Positions 18,565-26,287 are shown, counted from the first letter of the stretch. The stretch is DNA of 64,000 nt from Petroclostridium sp. X23 (GCF_030013905.1 NZ_CP124862.1:3723051-3787050), one strand, 5' to 3'. Notes: a model not told the origin generated them from the letters alone. A program made the numbers and translations.

Positions 18565-18813
18565 ATGCGTTTAGATAAGTTTTTAAAGAATTCCCGGTTA
18601 ATAAAGAGAAGAACCATTGCAAATGAAGCATGTGACCAGGGGAGAGTAAAAATCAATCAAAAAATAGCAAAGGCGGGAGCAGAAGTGAAAGTAGGAGATA
18701 TGATAGAGATACAGTTTGGTGAGAAGTTGGTTAAAGTAGAAGTACTGAATATATCCGAGCATGTACCAAAAGGGGATGCGGTAGGACTGTATAGGATAGT
18801 AGACAATATTTAA
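18565..18813 (+). CDS. rqcP: S4-domain protein RqcP (YabO)
   Basis: 82-residue RNA-binding protein made almost entirely of one S4 domain: MRLDKFLKNSRLIKRRTIAN, EACDQGRVKINQ, KVGDMIEIQFG. In Bacillus YabO/RqcP binds stalled 50S subunits and supports poly-alanine tailing by RqcH. ATG with AAGGAGAG upstream. It keeps its conserved place between mazG/hup and yabP, though here separated from them by the CheY-MCP pair. RqcH itself is not in the window. Confidence 0.92.
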   Translation: MRLDKFLKNSRLIKRRTIANEACDQGRVKINQKIAKAGAEVKVGDMIEIQFGEKLVKVEVLNISEHVPKGDAVGLYRIVDNI

Positions 18814-18814
18814 A

Positions 18815-18844
18815 TGTACAATGGACAATGTACAATGGACAATT
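18815..18844 (+). repeat. Heptad repeat (ACAATGG/ACAATGT)
   Basis: Four units starting one base after the rqcP stop codon. Confidence 0.75.
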
Positions 18845-18853
18845 TATGTTATG

Positions 18854-18885
18854 AGATAGTGCTGGAATAGGGTGCTATCTTTTTT
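18854..18885 (+). terminator. Terminator after rqcP
   Basis: AGATAGTGC pairs with GTGCTATCT (two wobbles) and is followed by six Ts. Confidence 0.75.
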
Positions 18886-19046
18886 ATTGCTATCATAGTC
18901 TCCCAAAAATACTGTGTGTTTTAAGAGAAAGAAGAATGGTGTACTGTCGCAGACCATCATTAGAGCTTGAATAAAGTTTATATATGGGGAAGAGTGAACA
19001 CTTGCTGCAAATTAGATAAGCGTAATTCAGTAGTGCACGCTTTTTA

Positions 19047-19077
19047 TTGTCCAATGTCCATTGTACATTGTCCATTA
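19047..19077 (+). repeat. Heptad repeat (TCCATTG orientation)
   Basis: Four units of the reverse-complement form of the ACAATGG repeat, so it is inverted relative to the tract at 18815. The two could pair across the intervening 200 nt. Confidence 0.7.
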
Positions 19078-19094
19078 TCAAAAGAGGTTGCTTG

Positions 19095-19123
19095 TCATAT
19101 TTCCACTTGCCGCCGCATATGTA
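19095..19123 (+). promoter_or_regulatory. Sigma-E-like promoter of yabP
   Basis: TCATATT, a 14-bp spacer and CATATGTA, about 50 bp before the yabP start. This fits the mother-cell sigma-E pattern (TCATATT and CATACAAT). yabPQ is sigma-E controlled in Bacillus. Confidence 0.55.
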
Positions 19124-19171
19124 TGTAGAGTAGTATTATAAGTGTGGAAAATGCGGATGAGGGAGGCAGCT

Positions 19172-19480
19172 ATGATGGTTGAAGATAAAAAGACTGTAAA
19201 AGCAGGCACAAAAACGATGTCACAAAATTTGATTATGGAAAATAGAGAAAAGATAAGTGTTACGGGAGTATTGGATGTAGAAAGCTTTGATGAGGAAGGT
19301 ATCATATTGCACACAGAGTTGGGTGTCCTTATTGTGAAGGGAGAAGAGCTCCATATTAATAAACTGGATGTAGAGAGTGGTGAATTGATCATTGAAGGGG
19401 AAATCAGCAGCTGTACATATACGGATCAAGATCATTCAAAATCCAGAGGGTTAGGTTTTCTGGGCAAGATGTTCAGGTGA
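19172..19480 (+). CDS. yabP: Spore cortex protein YabP (YabP/YqfC family)
   Basis: About 102 residues. Family signatures GVLDVESFDEEGIILHTELG, LIVKGEELHINKLDVESGEL and the terminal GFLGKMFR match the YabP/YqfC sporulation family, needed for cortex formation in Bacillus. The start is ATG 19172 or 19175, both well spaced from GGGAGG; an upstream GTG at 19142 lacks a ribosome binding site. It pairs with yabQ 30 nt downstream. Confidence 0.92.
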   Translation: MMVEDKKTVKAGTKTMSQNLIMENREKISVTGVLDVESFDEEGIILHTELGVLIVKGEELHINKLDVESGELIIEGEISSCTYTDQDHSKSRGLGFLGKMFR

Positions 19481-19510
19481 TTATTAGTGTGATATATTGA
19501 GGTGAGGTGC

Positions 19511-20020
19511 TTGGAAGTTTCTATAACAAATCAGGCATATGTTTTTTTGAGTTCTGTCGTAGGAGGTTTGGTTGTTGGCTTTGTTTTTGATATTTTTAGA
19601 ATATTGCGGCGGGTTGTAAAAACGGCTAATTTTATTACTTATCTTGAGGACATATTATTTTGGATTTTAGTGACGATTATTATTTTTACGTTAGTATTTG
19701 TAACGAATAATGGTGAATTGCGTTGGTTTGAATTTTTAGGTGTAATTTTAGGTGTAATATTTTATAATTTACTGTTGAGTGCCTATATCATAGGCATTTC
19801 GGTATCAGTTATCAATGTTATAAAAAAAATCATTGTATTTATTGTAAAAGTGCTTTTGTTCCCATTTGCGATTATATATAAAATTTTTAGAAGACCATGC
19901 GCGATGCTCGGGCGATTTATAAGAAAAATACTTAAAAAACTCAGGAGAATATTTAAAAATTCTGTAGGCGAGGCTCTGGGAGCGTTTAAAAATATAAGAA
20001 AAGTACTAAAGAAAGTGTAA
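19511..20020 (+). CDS. yabQ: Spore cortex biosynthesis protein YabQ
   Basis: Membrane protein of about 169 residues with several hydrophobic helices (VFLSSVVGGLVVGFVFDIF; ILVTIIIFTLVFV; FYNLLLSAYIIGISVSVI) and a strongly basic C-terminal tail (KKLRRIFKN). The start YVFLSSVVGGLVVGF.FDIFR is the family hallmark. TTG 19511 is chosen because GAGGTG lies 6 nt upstream. In Bacillus YabQ localises to the forespore membrane and is needed for cortex. Confidence 0.9.
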   Translation: MEVSITNQAYVFLSSVVGGLVVGFVFDIFRILRRVVKTANFITYLEDILFWILVTIIIFTLVFVTNNGELRWFEFLGVILGVIFYNLLLSAYIIGISVSVINVIKKIIVFIVKVLLFPFAIIYKIFRRPCAMLGRFIRKILKKLRRIFKNSVGEALGAFKNIRKVLKKV

Positions 20021-20087
20021 GTTGATAATGAATATGAAAATTTGGGATATCTTTGCAGGAGTTTTTTATTTTATGAAGAATATGTTA

Positions 20088-20113
20088 TAGTGAAGAGTGA
20101 ATAGTGAAAAGTG
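20088..20113 (+). repeat. Degenerate heptad repeat at the divIC leader
   Basis: Three to four TGAAGAG/TGAATAG/TGAAAAG units ending about 10 nt before the divIC start codon. The divIC gene has no classical AGGAGG, and this tract occupies the place where it would be. Confidence 0.6.
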
Positions 20114-20123
20114 GTGTGTACAA

Positions 20124-20408
20124 ATGAAAAACAATGGAACGAAATCTATAGTCAAGAAATTATTGATTTGTGTTTGTGCTGTATATGTAGTATATATATT
20201 GATACAGCAGCAGATTACGCTGAACGCTTATAGGGCGGAAGAAAAATATTATTTGCAAAAAATTAGCGAAGAGCAGGAGAAAACAAAGCGTTTAGAACGG
20301 CAAAAATTGTTGTATAGTACCGATATGTATATTGAGAAGATTGCCAGGGAAAAACTAGGCTTTGTAAAGCATGATGAAAAAGTATTTATTGACGTTACAA
20401 ATCGGTAA
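20124..20408 (+). CDS. divIC: Septum formation initiator DivIC/FtsB family
   Basis: 94-residue bitopic division protein. A basic N-terminus and one membrane helix (LLICVCAVYVVYILI, about residues 14-30) are followed by an extracytoplasmic coiled coil (EEKYYLQKISEEQEKTKRLERQ) and the family C-terminal motif EKIAREKLGFVKHDEKVF. ATG 20124 gives a standard length; the ribosome binding site is weak (GTGGTGTG). The location between yabQ and yabR matches Bacillus. Confidence 0.92.
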   Translation: MKNNGTKSIVKKLLICVCAVYVVYILIQQQITLNAYRAEEKYYLQKISEEQEKTKRLERQKLLYSTDMYIEKIAREKLGFVKHDEKVFIDVTNR

Positions 20409-20413
20409 ATTTC

Positions 20414-20442
20414 TTGACAGGTGTAATAAACCAATATATAAT
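20414..20442 (+). promoter_or_regulatory. Consensus sigma-A promoter of yabR
   Basis: TTGACA, 17-bp spacer, TATAAT: a perfect consensus promoter directly after the divIC stop codon. Confidence 0.85.
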
Positions 20443-20499
20443 TAGTTTAGGTAATGAAACGCATAGGCGTGGATAAACTAAAGGAGGAATTTTTTTAAT

Positions 20500-20943
20500 A
20501 TGCTGGTTGAGGTTGGAAAAGTAGTTGAGGGGAAAGTCACCGGTATTACGGGTTTTGGAGCTTTTGTTCAACTACCTGATGGAAAGACAGGCTTAGTTCA
20601 CATTTCTGAAGTTGCTGTAGAGTATGTAAAGGATATTAAAAAGCATTTAAGAGAGAATCAAATGGTTAAGGTTAGGGTGCTGTCAGTAGATAAAGATGGT
20701 AAAATAAGTCTGTCCATTAAAAAAGCCGTTGAAAATGAATCCCATAAATCTAATAGGCCGAGTACATCTTCAAGTGCACCAGTAGATATTGATTGGTCGC
20801 GTAAAAGCCAGTTTGATAGTGCATCATTTGAAGATAAGCTATCTAAGTTTAAACAGGATAGTGATGAAAGAATGCAAGATCTTAAGAGAAGCATTGAATC
20901 AAAAAGAGGCGGAGGTTATAAGCGGTCTGCCAACATATTTTAA
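20500..20943 (+). CDS. yabR: S1 RNA-binding domain protein YabR
   Basis: 147 residues. The N-terminal S1 domain (1-75: GKVVEGKVTGITGFGAFVQL, GLVHISEVA, VRVLSVDKDGKISLSIKKA) is followed by a low-complexity Ser/Lys-rich tail (80-147). ATG with AAAGGAGG upstream. The family resembles polynucleotide phosphorylase S1 domains; the exact role is not settled. Strong constitutive promoter. Confidence 0.93.
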   Translation: MLVEVGKVVEGKVTGITGFGAFVQLPDGKTGLVHISEVAVEYVKDIKKHLRENQMVKVRVLSVDKDGKISLSIKKAVENESHKSNRPSTSSSAPVDIDWSRKSQFDSASFEDKLSKFKQDSDERMQDLKRSIESKRGGGYKRSANIF

Positions 20944-21061
20944 TGACTATAGATTAAATAGATAAATAAGTACCGGGGTGAATAACCTCGGTTTTATTAT
21001 GCTCTTAGTGAGCTTGTTTTAATATGAAAAGAAACTGTTAAAAATTTCTTTAAAAAAAGTG

Positions 21062-21090
21062 TTGACAAATGGGTCGAAACGATGTAAAAT
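21062..21090 (+). promoter_or_regulatory. Sigma-A promoter of the tRNA-Leu/fMet unit
   Basis: TTGACA, 17-bp spacer, TAAAAT, about 60 bp before the first tRNA. Confidence 0.75.
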
Positions 21091-21148
21091 GATATTTGTC
21101 GCTGGACGACAGAGTTAGTAAATACAGTAATATAGAGCACTTTAACGT

Positions 21149-21237
21149 GCCGGAGTGGCGGAACTGGCAGACGCACAGGACTTAAAATCCTGCGGTCCTA
21201 AAAGATCGTACCGGTTCGATTCCGGTCTCCGGCACCA
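21149..21237 (+). tRNA. tRNA-Leu (TAA)
   Basis: 89 nt with encoded CCA. Acceptor stem GCCGGAG/CTCCGGC, anticodon stem CAGGA/TCCTG with anticodon TAA at 21183-21185, a long variable arm typical of tRNA-Leu, and TTCGATT in the T loop. Confidence 0.96.
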
Positions 21238-21259
21238 TTAAAACTTTATATTTCAATAT

Positions 21260-21336
<77 letters not shown>

Positions 21337-21341
21337 AGTAA

Positions 21342-21379
21342 AAAAGCGCTACAGCTAGCTGTAGCGCTTTTGCTTTTTT
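21342..21379 (+). terminator. Terminator of the tRNA-Leu/fMet unit
   Basis: A 30-nt perfect palindrome centred on AGCTAGCT (AAAAGCGCTACAGCT arm) followed by TGCTTTTTT. Confidence 0.88.
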
Positions 21380-21475
21380 ATCCATTGCAAAGAATCGGGC
21401 AGGATTGAATAGTTTGATAATTTTATTTTTATATGATATGCTAAATGTAAAGACAAAATATTAAGGTGTTGAATA

Positions 21476-22006
21476 ATGAAGGAAATTGCGTTGATTCTAT
21501 TATTACAATTGATTTATGTACCGATTTTTACACTCAGGACTATCTTTCTGGTAAAGGGTATGAGTGTTACAGCCTCTTTTTTAGGCTTTATGGAGGCACT
21601 GGTATATGTTTTTGGATTGTCACTCGTTTTTGGCGGAGATAAGAGTGACATAGCATTAGTGGTATATGCTGTGGGATTTGGTATAGGGATATTTATCGGA
21701 GGTCTGATAGAAAGGAAATTAGCTATTGGTTATACCACGTTTATTGTTAATTTAATGAATAATAATCAAGAACTTATTGCTTTTTTGAGGAACGAAGGGT
21801 TTGGAGTTACTGTCTATGAAGGTCAAGGAAGAGACAGTAAACGGTATCGATTGGAGATCCTAACAAAGCGCAGCAGGGAAGAAGAGCTGTTGAACCATAT
21901 TGAAGGCTATGAGCCTAAAGCTTTTATCATTTCTTATGAGCCAAGAAAATTCAGAGGTGGATTTTTGATTAAGGACATGAAGAAGAGAATGAAAAATAGA
22001 AAATAA
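21476..22006 (+). CDS. DUF2179/DUF5698 membrane protein (UPF0316, YebE-like)
   Basis: 176 residues. Three hydrophobic segments fill the first 85 residues (LILLLQLIYVPIFTLRTI, FMEALVYVFGLSLVF, VYAVGFGIGIFIGGLIE). A cytoplasmic YitT-like C-terminal domain of about 80 residues follows (NEGFGVTVYEGQGRDSKR, LEILTKRSREEELLNHI). The molecular role is unknown. ATG with AAGGTG upstream. It lies between two tRNA groups and probably has its own transcript. Confidence 0.85.
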   Translation: MKEIALILLLQLIYVPIFTLRTIFLVKGMSVTASFLGFMEALVYVFGLSLVFGGDKSDIALVVYAVGFGIGIFIGGLIERKLAIGYTTFIVNLMNNNQELIAFLRNEGFGVTVYEGQGRDSKRYRLEILTKRSREEELLNHIEGYEPKAFIISYEPRKFRGGFLIKDMKKRMKNRK

Positions 22007-22077
22007 CAGAACAAATGGATGAATTTAACAAAAAAATAATTAGAAAATAAAAAAATAAAAAAAAATTAAATTTCTTC

Positions 22078-22106
22078 TTGACTTTTTCACTTATTTATAT
22101 TAAAAT
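22078..22106 (+). promoter_or_regulatory. Sigma-A promoter of the tRNA-Met-Glu-Val unit
   Basis: TTGACT, 17-bp spacer, TAAAAT, about 125 bp before tRNA-Met. The sequence just upstream (22027-22075) is an A-rich tract that could act as an UP element. Confidence 0.6.
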
Positions 22107-22232
22107 TCAATATGTCGCTTGTGAGAGCGGACTGCTGAAAAGAGACATAAAGTTATATACCATAATTTGATACTTTATTTTTTGAGTTGATTATGGTAGA
22201 ATAAATGATGTTGTGACTTCAGTAAACAATTT

Positions 22233-22309
22233 GGCGGCATAGCTCAGTTGGCTAGAGCATACGGTTCATACCCGTAGTGTCGATGGTTCAAATCCGTCTG
22301 CCGCTACCA
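22233..22309 (+). tRNA. tRNA-Met (CAT)
   Basis: 77 nt with CCA, acceptor GGCGGCA/TGCCGCT, loop TTCATAC with CAT at 22267-22269. It lacks the initiator features, so it is probably elongator Met; a lysidine-modified Ile (CAT) cannot be ruled out by eye. Confidence 0.92.
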
Positions 22310-22315
22310 TCAACC

Positions 22316-22390
22316 GGCCCATTGGTCAAGCGGTTAAGACACCGCCCTTTCACGGCGGTAACAGGGGTTCGAGTCCCCTATGGGTCACCA
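22316..22390 (+). tRNA. tRNA-Glu (TTC)
   Basis: 75 nt with CCA. Acceptor GGCCCAT/ATGGGTC, anticodon loop CTTTCAC with TTC. Confidence 0.95.
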
Positions 22391-22397
22391 TTTACTT

Positions 22398-22473
22398 GGG
22401 CGCATAGCTCAGCTGGGAGAGCATCTGCCTTACAAGCAGAGGGTCATAGGTTCGAGCCCTATTGTGCCCACCA
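22398..22473 (+). tRNA. tRNA-Val (TAC)
   Basis: 76 nt with CCA. Acceptor GGGCGCA/TGTGCCC, anticodon loop CTTACAA with TAC at 22431-22433. Confidence 0.95.
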
Positions 22474-22493
22474 AGTATTTAACAAGTAAAAAG

Positions 22494-22540
22494 CATCACT
22501 TGTTTGTAGATTGAATTCTATAGAGCAGGTGGTGTTTTTT
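22494..22540 (+). terminator. Terminator of the tRNA-Met-Glu-Val unit
   Basis: CATCACTTG pairs with CAGGTGGTG (two wobbles) and is followed by six Ts. Confidence 0.75.
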
Positions 22541-22560
22541 CGTGTTTAGCGATTTGTATC

Positions 22561-22653
22561 ACAAGGGAAGACAAACAGTTTGTTAAACAAAACTGTGGAG
22601 GAAAGATTATCAATATTGCTTCAATGCTTTCCTATAAAGAACCATGTCAATAA
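22561..22653 (+). pseudogene. Relic of a KduD-like short-chain dehydrogenase
   Basis: About 30 codons in one frame read REDKQFVKQNCGGKIINIAS followed by MLSYKEPCQ and a stop. The GGKIINIASMLSY block is characteristic of 2-dehydro-3-deoxygluconate 5-dehydrogenase and close SDR relatives. No start codon, no Rossmann glycine motif before it and no YxxxK after it, so only a fragment remains. It lies in the otherwise gene-free stretch 22541-22827. Confidence 0.55.
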
Positions 22654-22716
22654 ATGGAAACAACTACCAAATATTAGTAAATAGTGTCAACGTCTTTTTT
22701 GTTTTACCAGCCTGAA

Positions 22717-22749
22717 GTGACAATTATTTTATGGGACATGCTGTATAAT
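22717..22749 (+). promoter_or_regulatory. Spo0A-type sigma-A promoter of spoIIE (21-bp spacer)
   Basis: GTGACA and TATAAT are separated by 21 bp rather than 17. The Bacillus spoIIE promoter has the same unusual spacing and needs phosphorylated Spo0A. Candidate 0A boxes lie at 22685 (TGTCAAC) and, on the other strand, over the -35 (TTGTCAC). Confidence 0.65.
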
Positions 22750-22827
22750 AATGCTTGCATTCATATAGCGGTTATCTTTATATACCAAAGATAAATCCAA
22801 TAGAAAAATAAACGGGGGTTGGTAGTA

Positions 22828-25233
22828 ATGGAAAGAACAGAGTTATATCCTTATCAAAGGTTAAATAATAAAAAAGAGATGAATGGTAAAAACAAGGGAT
22901 TGTTTAAGAACATCTTTTCTTTACGAGATATTATTATTGACATTGCAGCTTTTATGTTAGGGCGTGCAACCATATTATCCGGGCTAGCGCCATTTGGCCT
23001 TCCTTTTTATGCGGTAACCTTTACGGGAGACATAAGCACTCTTGTTATTGGATCGAGCATTTCAATCGGTCTCATGACCGTAGGGATAGGCTGGATGTCT
23101 ATAAAATATATGGTTGCGATGGCTGTATTCACTGTATTTAGTTTGTTGAATAAAAGCACTGTGTTCAAACGCACCTTTTTTACTGCGATGCTCGCTTCTA
23201 CAAGTCTCATGATTGCAGGGATACCCTCTGTTATGACTAATGGTTTCTTATTATATGATACGCTTATGCTGGTATTCGAATCATTTATCTGTTTTGTAAT
23301 GGTATATATATTTAGAGTGGGGATTCCTATATTGAAACAACGGGTAGATAGAAGGATTTTAGCTAATGAAGAAATTATAAGCCTTTCTATTTTGATGGGG
23401 TTAATAATCCTTGGGTTTACTGATGTGCATTTTTGGGGCGGGATATCTTTGAGAGATACACTCTGTATCTTTGTGCTTTTAATCTTTAGTTTAAAACATG
23501 GGGCAGGCGTTGCTGCTTCTACAGGAGTGACGATAGGATTGATTAACAGCATGTCTTCACCCAGTATGGCTTATGTCATAGGAAGCTATGCGTTTTGCGG
23601 TTTGATTGCCGGGATATTCAAAACTTTTGGAAAAGTAGGTGTAAGCCTGGGATTCATTCTTGCTAACGCGATTATGACTATTTATATTAATGGATCTACA
23701 GAGGTGTTAATCAATATTTATGATATTTTTGTCGCCATTGCAGTAATGAGTATTATGCCGCAGAGGATATTAGACTATGTAGGAGGATTTTTAGATAAGA
23801 GTACCAATAGATTAGTTGAAAGAAAAGCATATAGTCACCGGGTTAAGGAAATTACTGTGGACAAGCTGAATAGTATATCCAAATCCTTTGAGCAGCTTGC
23901 TAATACATTCAGCAGCATTGCTGAGCAAAAAAGACCGTTAAATAATAGGGATGTTTCGGTTCTTTTCGACCAAGTGGCTGACCGGGTATGTAAAGACTGT
24001 GGGTTGTGTCTGAATTGTTGGGAAAGAGAATTTCATAATACGTATCAAGTAATGTTTAAAATACTAGAAAAGCTGGAGGAGAAGGGAAATATCACTCAGA
24101 GGGATGTACCTGACTATTTTTCCGGGCGTTGTATAAGGTTAGATGAGTTTGTTCATTCCATTAATACTATGTTTGAAATCTATAAGGTGAACCTTATTTG
24201 GGCCAATAAAGTGGGGGAAAGCAGAGGTTTGGTTTCCCAACAGCTTCAAGGGGTATCCAGAATCATCTCGGGGTTGGCAAATGAAATTACCATTGACTTG
24301 CAGTTTGATGAAGAGATGGAAAATGAGGTGATGATTGAGCTGGATAAAGTGGGTGTTCCTGTAAAAGAAGTGACAGTGATGCAGAATGTAAGCGGTAAAT
24401 ATGAAGTCGAAGTATCCCTAAAGGCATGCGGAGGAACCCGAAGATGCCATAATAATGTCCCGCCTGTTTTAACGAAAGTATTAGGGCGGAAAATGATTAA
24501 AAAGGATCAGATATGCAGCATGAAAAGAGGGGATACTCTTTGTGCAATCAAATATATTGAAGAGGAATTGTATCGTATATCAACGGGGATCTCCAGATTA
24601 AAAAAAGCCGGTCAAGCTGAGTGCGGTGATAATTATTCTTTTATGGAATTAAGTGATGGCAAACATGTATTGGCGCTTAGTGACGGAATGGGAAGCGGAA
24701 GAAAGGCATCCAGGGAGAGTAGCGCCACCATTGCATTACTTGAACAGTTCTTGGATTCGGGTTTTGATAAGGATACGGCGGTGAAGCTGATTAATTCGGT
24801 ACTGGTTTTAAAGTCGCCGGATGAATCTTTTGCGACCATAGATTTATCGGTGGTAGACCTGTACACAGGGCATGTCGAATTTGTTAAAATTGGTGCTGCG
24901 TCAACGTTTATTAAGAAACCGAATAGAATAGAAGTGATAAGATCTACGTCCTTGCCTGTCGGGATACTTAACCATATTGATATGGAATTATCCAGCAAAA
25001 CGGTATCGGAAGGAGACTATATTGTGATGATGTCCGATGGTGTGCTGGATTCAAAAGAAGAAGATGTGAGTAAAGAAACGTGGGTAAAAGACGCACTACT
25101 GAATATTGAATCAACAAACCCGCAGGAAATCGCGGATGGAATCATGAATATAGCTGTTGAAAATAGGGGGAACAAGATCGATGACGATATGACGGTATTA
25201 GTCGCTAAGGTATGGAAAAAAAATAAGGTATAA
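22828..25233 (+). CDS. spoIIE: Stage II sporulation protein E, PP2C-type phosphatase
   Basis: Forespore phosphatase that dephosphorylates SpoIIAA to release sigma-F and also acts at the polar septum. 801 residues (827 in Bacillus). About ten membrane helices occupy residues 30-320. A central oligomerisation region with a Cys cluster (DRVCKDCGLCLNCWEREF) follows, then a C-terminal PP2C/SpoIIE domain (about 590-800) with metal-binding LSDGMGSGRKA and MMSDGVLD and the conserved SLPVGIL. ATG 22828 has GGGGG 9 nt upstream. It ends the conserved sporulation block as in Bacillus. Confidence 0.96.
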   Translation: MERTELYPYQRLNNKKEMNGKNKGLFKNIFSLRDIIIDIAAFMLGRATILSGLAPFGLPFYAVTFTGDISTLVIGSSISIGLMTVGIGWMSIKYMVAMAVFTVFSLLNKSTVFKRTFFTAMLASTSLMIAGIPSVMTNGFLLYDTLMLVFESFICFVMVYIFRVGIPILKQRVDRRILANEEIISLSILMGLIILGFTDVHFWGGISLRDTLCIFVLLIFSLKHGAGVAASTGVTIGLINSMSSPSMAYVIGSYAFCGLIAGIFKTFGKVGVSLGFILANAIMTIYINGSTEVLINIYDIFVAIAVMSIMPQRILDYVGGFLDKSTNRLVERKAYSHRVKEITVDKLNSISKSFEQLANTFSSIAEQKRPLNNRDVSVLFDQVADRVCKDCGLCLNCWEREFHNTYQVMFKILEKLEEKGNITQRDVPDYFSGRCIRLDEFVHSINTMFEIYKVNLIWANKVGESRGLVSQQLQGVSRIISGLANEITIDLQFDEEMENEVMIELDKVGVPVKEVTVMQNVSGKYEVEVSLKACGGTRRCHNNVPPVLTKVLGRKMIKKDQICSMKRGDTLCAIKYIEEELYRISTGISRLKKAGQAECGDNYSFMELSDGKHVLALSDGMGSGRKASRESSATIALLEQFLDSGFDKDTAVKLINSVLVLKSPDESFATIDLSVVDLYTGHVEFVKIGAASTFIKKPNRIEVIRSTSLPVGILNHIDMELSSKTVSEGDYIVMMSDGVLDSKEEDVSKETWVKDALLNIESTNPQEIADGIMNIAVENRGNKIDDDMTVLVAKVWKKNKV

Positions 25234-25304
25234 TATGTATAGAATAGCATAAACATGTACAAAATACCATTATGTATTTATATAATGAAATGCGGAGGTA
25301 GATT

Positions 25305-25664
25305 ATGTTACATGAGAATGCTAGACAAGTTGTCGTTATCAAAGATATAAATTCCAATATTATTGAAGAAGCCATTTTAGTGCTCAAGAGCAACGCAGAT
25401 GTGACCCGGCACAAAAAAAGGTTGCCGGGAGTCGGAAATGATCCGCGAAATAGTGATAATATCATAAAAGAAGCACAAAATATCATTGATAATTACATAA
25501 AACAGTATTCTGCAGGATATGAATACATTACCTCTGCTTCAAAGACATCTAATGTGAAGAAGTCTCAAGCAAAGAAGAGGAAGGTTCCTATAGGTACCCT
25601 TCTTAATGTTTCATTGGTTGTTTCTATTGCATTGCTTCTATATTTGCTATCGAGGGCATTTTGA
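25305..25664 (+). CDS. Conserved-looking small protein with C-terminal membrane helix
   Basis: 119 residues, function not recognised. The N-terminal half starts MLHENARQVVVIKDINSNII and contains the charged segment RHKKRLPGVGNDPRNSDN and the amphipathic IIKEAQNIIDNYIKQY. A Lys-rich linker (KKSQAKKRKV) precedes a single C-terminal transmembrane helix (LLNVSLVVSIALLLYLL), so it is probably tail-anchored with the basic domain in the cytoplasm. ATG with GGAGGT upstream. It lies 70 nt after spoIIE with a terminator behind it, so co-transcription with spoIIE is likely. Confidence 0.8.
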   Translation: MLHENARQVVVIKDINSNIIEEAILVLKSNADVTRHKKRLPGVGNDPRNSDNIIKEAQNIIDNYIKQYSAGYEYITSASKTSNVKKSQAKKRKVPIGTLLNVSLVVSIALLLYLLSRAF

Positions 25665-25679
25665 TATAAATCTTTTTTA

Positions 25680-25712
25680 AAGATAGCCGGACCTCCGGTT
25701 GTCTTCTTTTTT
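25680..25712. terminator. Shared terminator between convergent genes
   Basis: A 12-bp stem (AAGATAGCCGGA with TCCGGTTGTCTT, two wobbles) with T-runs on both sides, between the converging 25664 and 25729 stop codons. Confidence 0.75.
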
Positions 25713-25728
25713 TATTATAAAGAAGCCA

Positions 25729-26169
25729 CTATATTAATGTGTTGCATAGCTGTCGAAACGTCTTTTCAAAGCGTTCGTTATCTTCTTGTGTTCTTTTGCG
25801 GGGATTACCGGTTTTACCGCCTGCACGGCGTACTTTTTGAGAAAGATGTCTCTCGAAAAGAAGGCTATCTATATTTTCGTTTGTATAGATGAGGCCGTTT
25901 TGGTTTATACAGTGGGCTTGTTTTGCAAGAGCCATGGCGGCAACACCATAATCTTGAGTGATAATAATGTCATTTTTTTGTGTCTGGTTGATCAGTGCGA
26001 TATCTACCGAATCTCGTCCTTTGTCAACGGTGGTCACTTCAGAATAGCCGTCATTTAAGGAATGGCTGGTGTCTATGAACATGAGTACACGTAAATTCAA
26101 CTGTTTTGCAACACGTACAATAATATCTTTAACAGGACATGCATCGGCATCTACTAGAATCTTCATCAT
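25729..26169 (-). CDS. UPF0178 (DUF188) protein, YaiI/YqxD family
   Basis: 146 residues. The family has a PIN-like nuclease fold; its function is uncharacterised. Signatures: KILVDADACPVKDII at the start, TVDKGRDSVDIALIN in the middle and the DIIITQDYGVAAMAL block. Minus strand, ATG behind GGAGGAAATAA. It stands alone between the sporulation block and the accessory catabolic region, convergent with the preceding gene. Confidence 0.9.
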   Translation of the reverse strand: MMKILVDADACPVKDIIVRVAKQLNLRVLMFIDTSHSLNDGYSEVTTVDKGRDSVDIALINQTQKNDIIITQDYGVAAMALAKQAHCINQNGLIYTNENIDSLLFERHLSQKVRRAGGKTGNPRKRTQEDNERFEKTFRQLCNTLI

Positions 26170-26287
26170 TTATTTCCTCCAAAATAACTTAAAAAGCGTT
26201 TTTATATAAATTATACTTTTATTAGGTATAGTATTCAAGGATTTTCACAAGATAACAGAAGTAAGAACATAATATCTTAGGTAAATA

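Larger units (their letters stand above)
18814..19171 (+). other. Gene-free stretch between rqcP and yabP
   Basis: About 360 bases holding two heptad-repeat tracts, one terminator and a sigma-E-like promoter, all listed separately. The remaining sequence (18890-19045) shows nothing recognisable. Confidence 0.6.

Noticed and set aside
22277..22489. 70-codon frame on the plus strand
   Set aside because: It lies entirely over tRNA-Met, tRNA-Glu and tRNA-Val and encodes nothing but tRNA sequence read through.
23007..23552. 181-codon minus-strand frame
   Set aside because: Antisense to the membrane domain of spoIIE; composition mirrors its hydrophobic codons.
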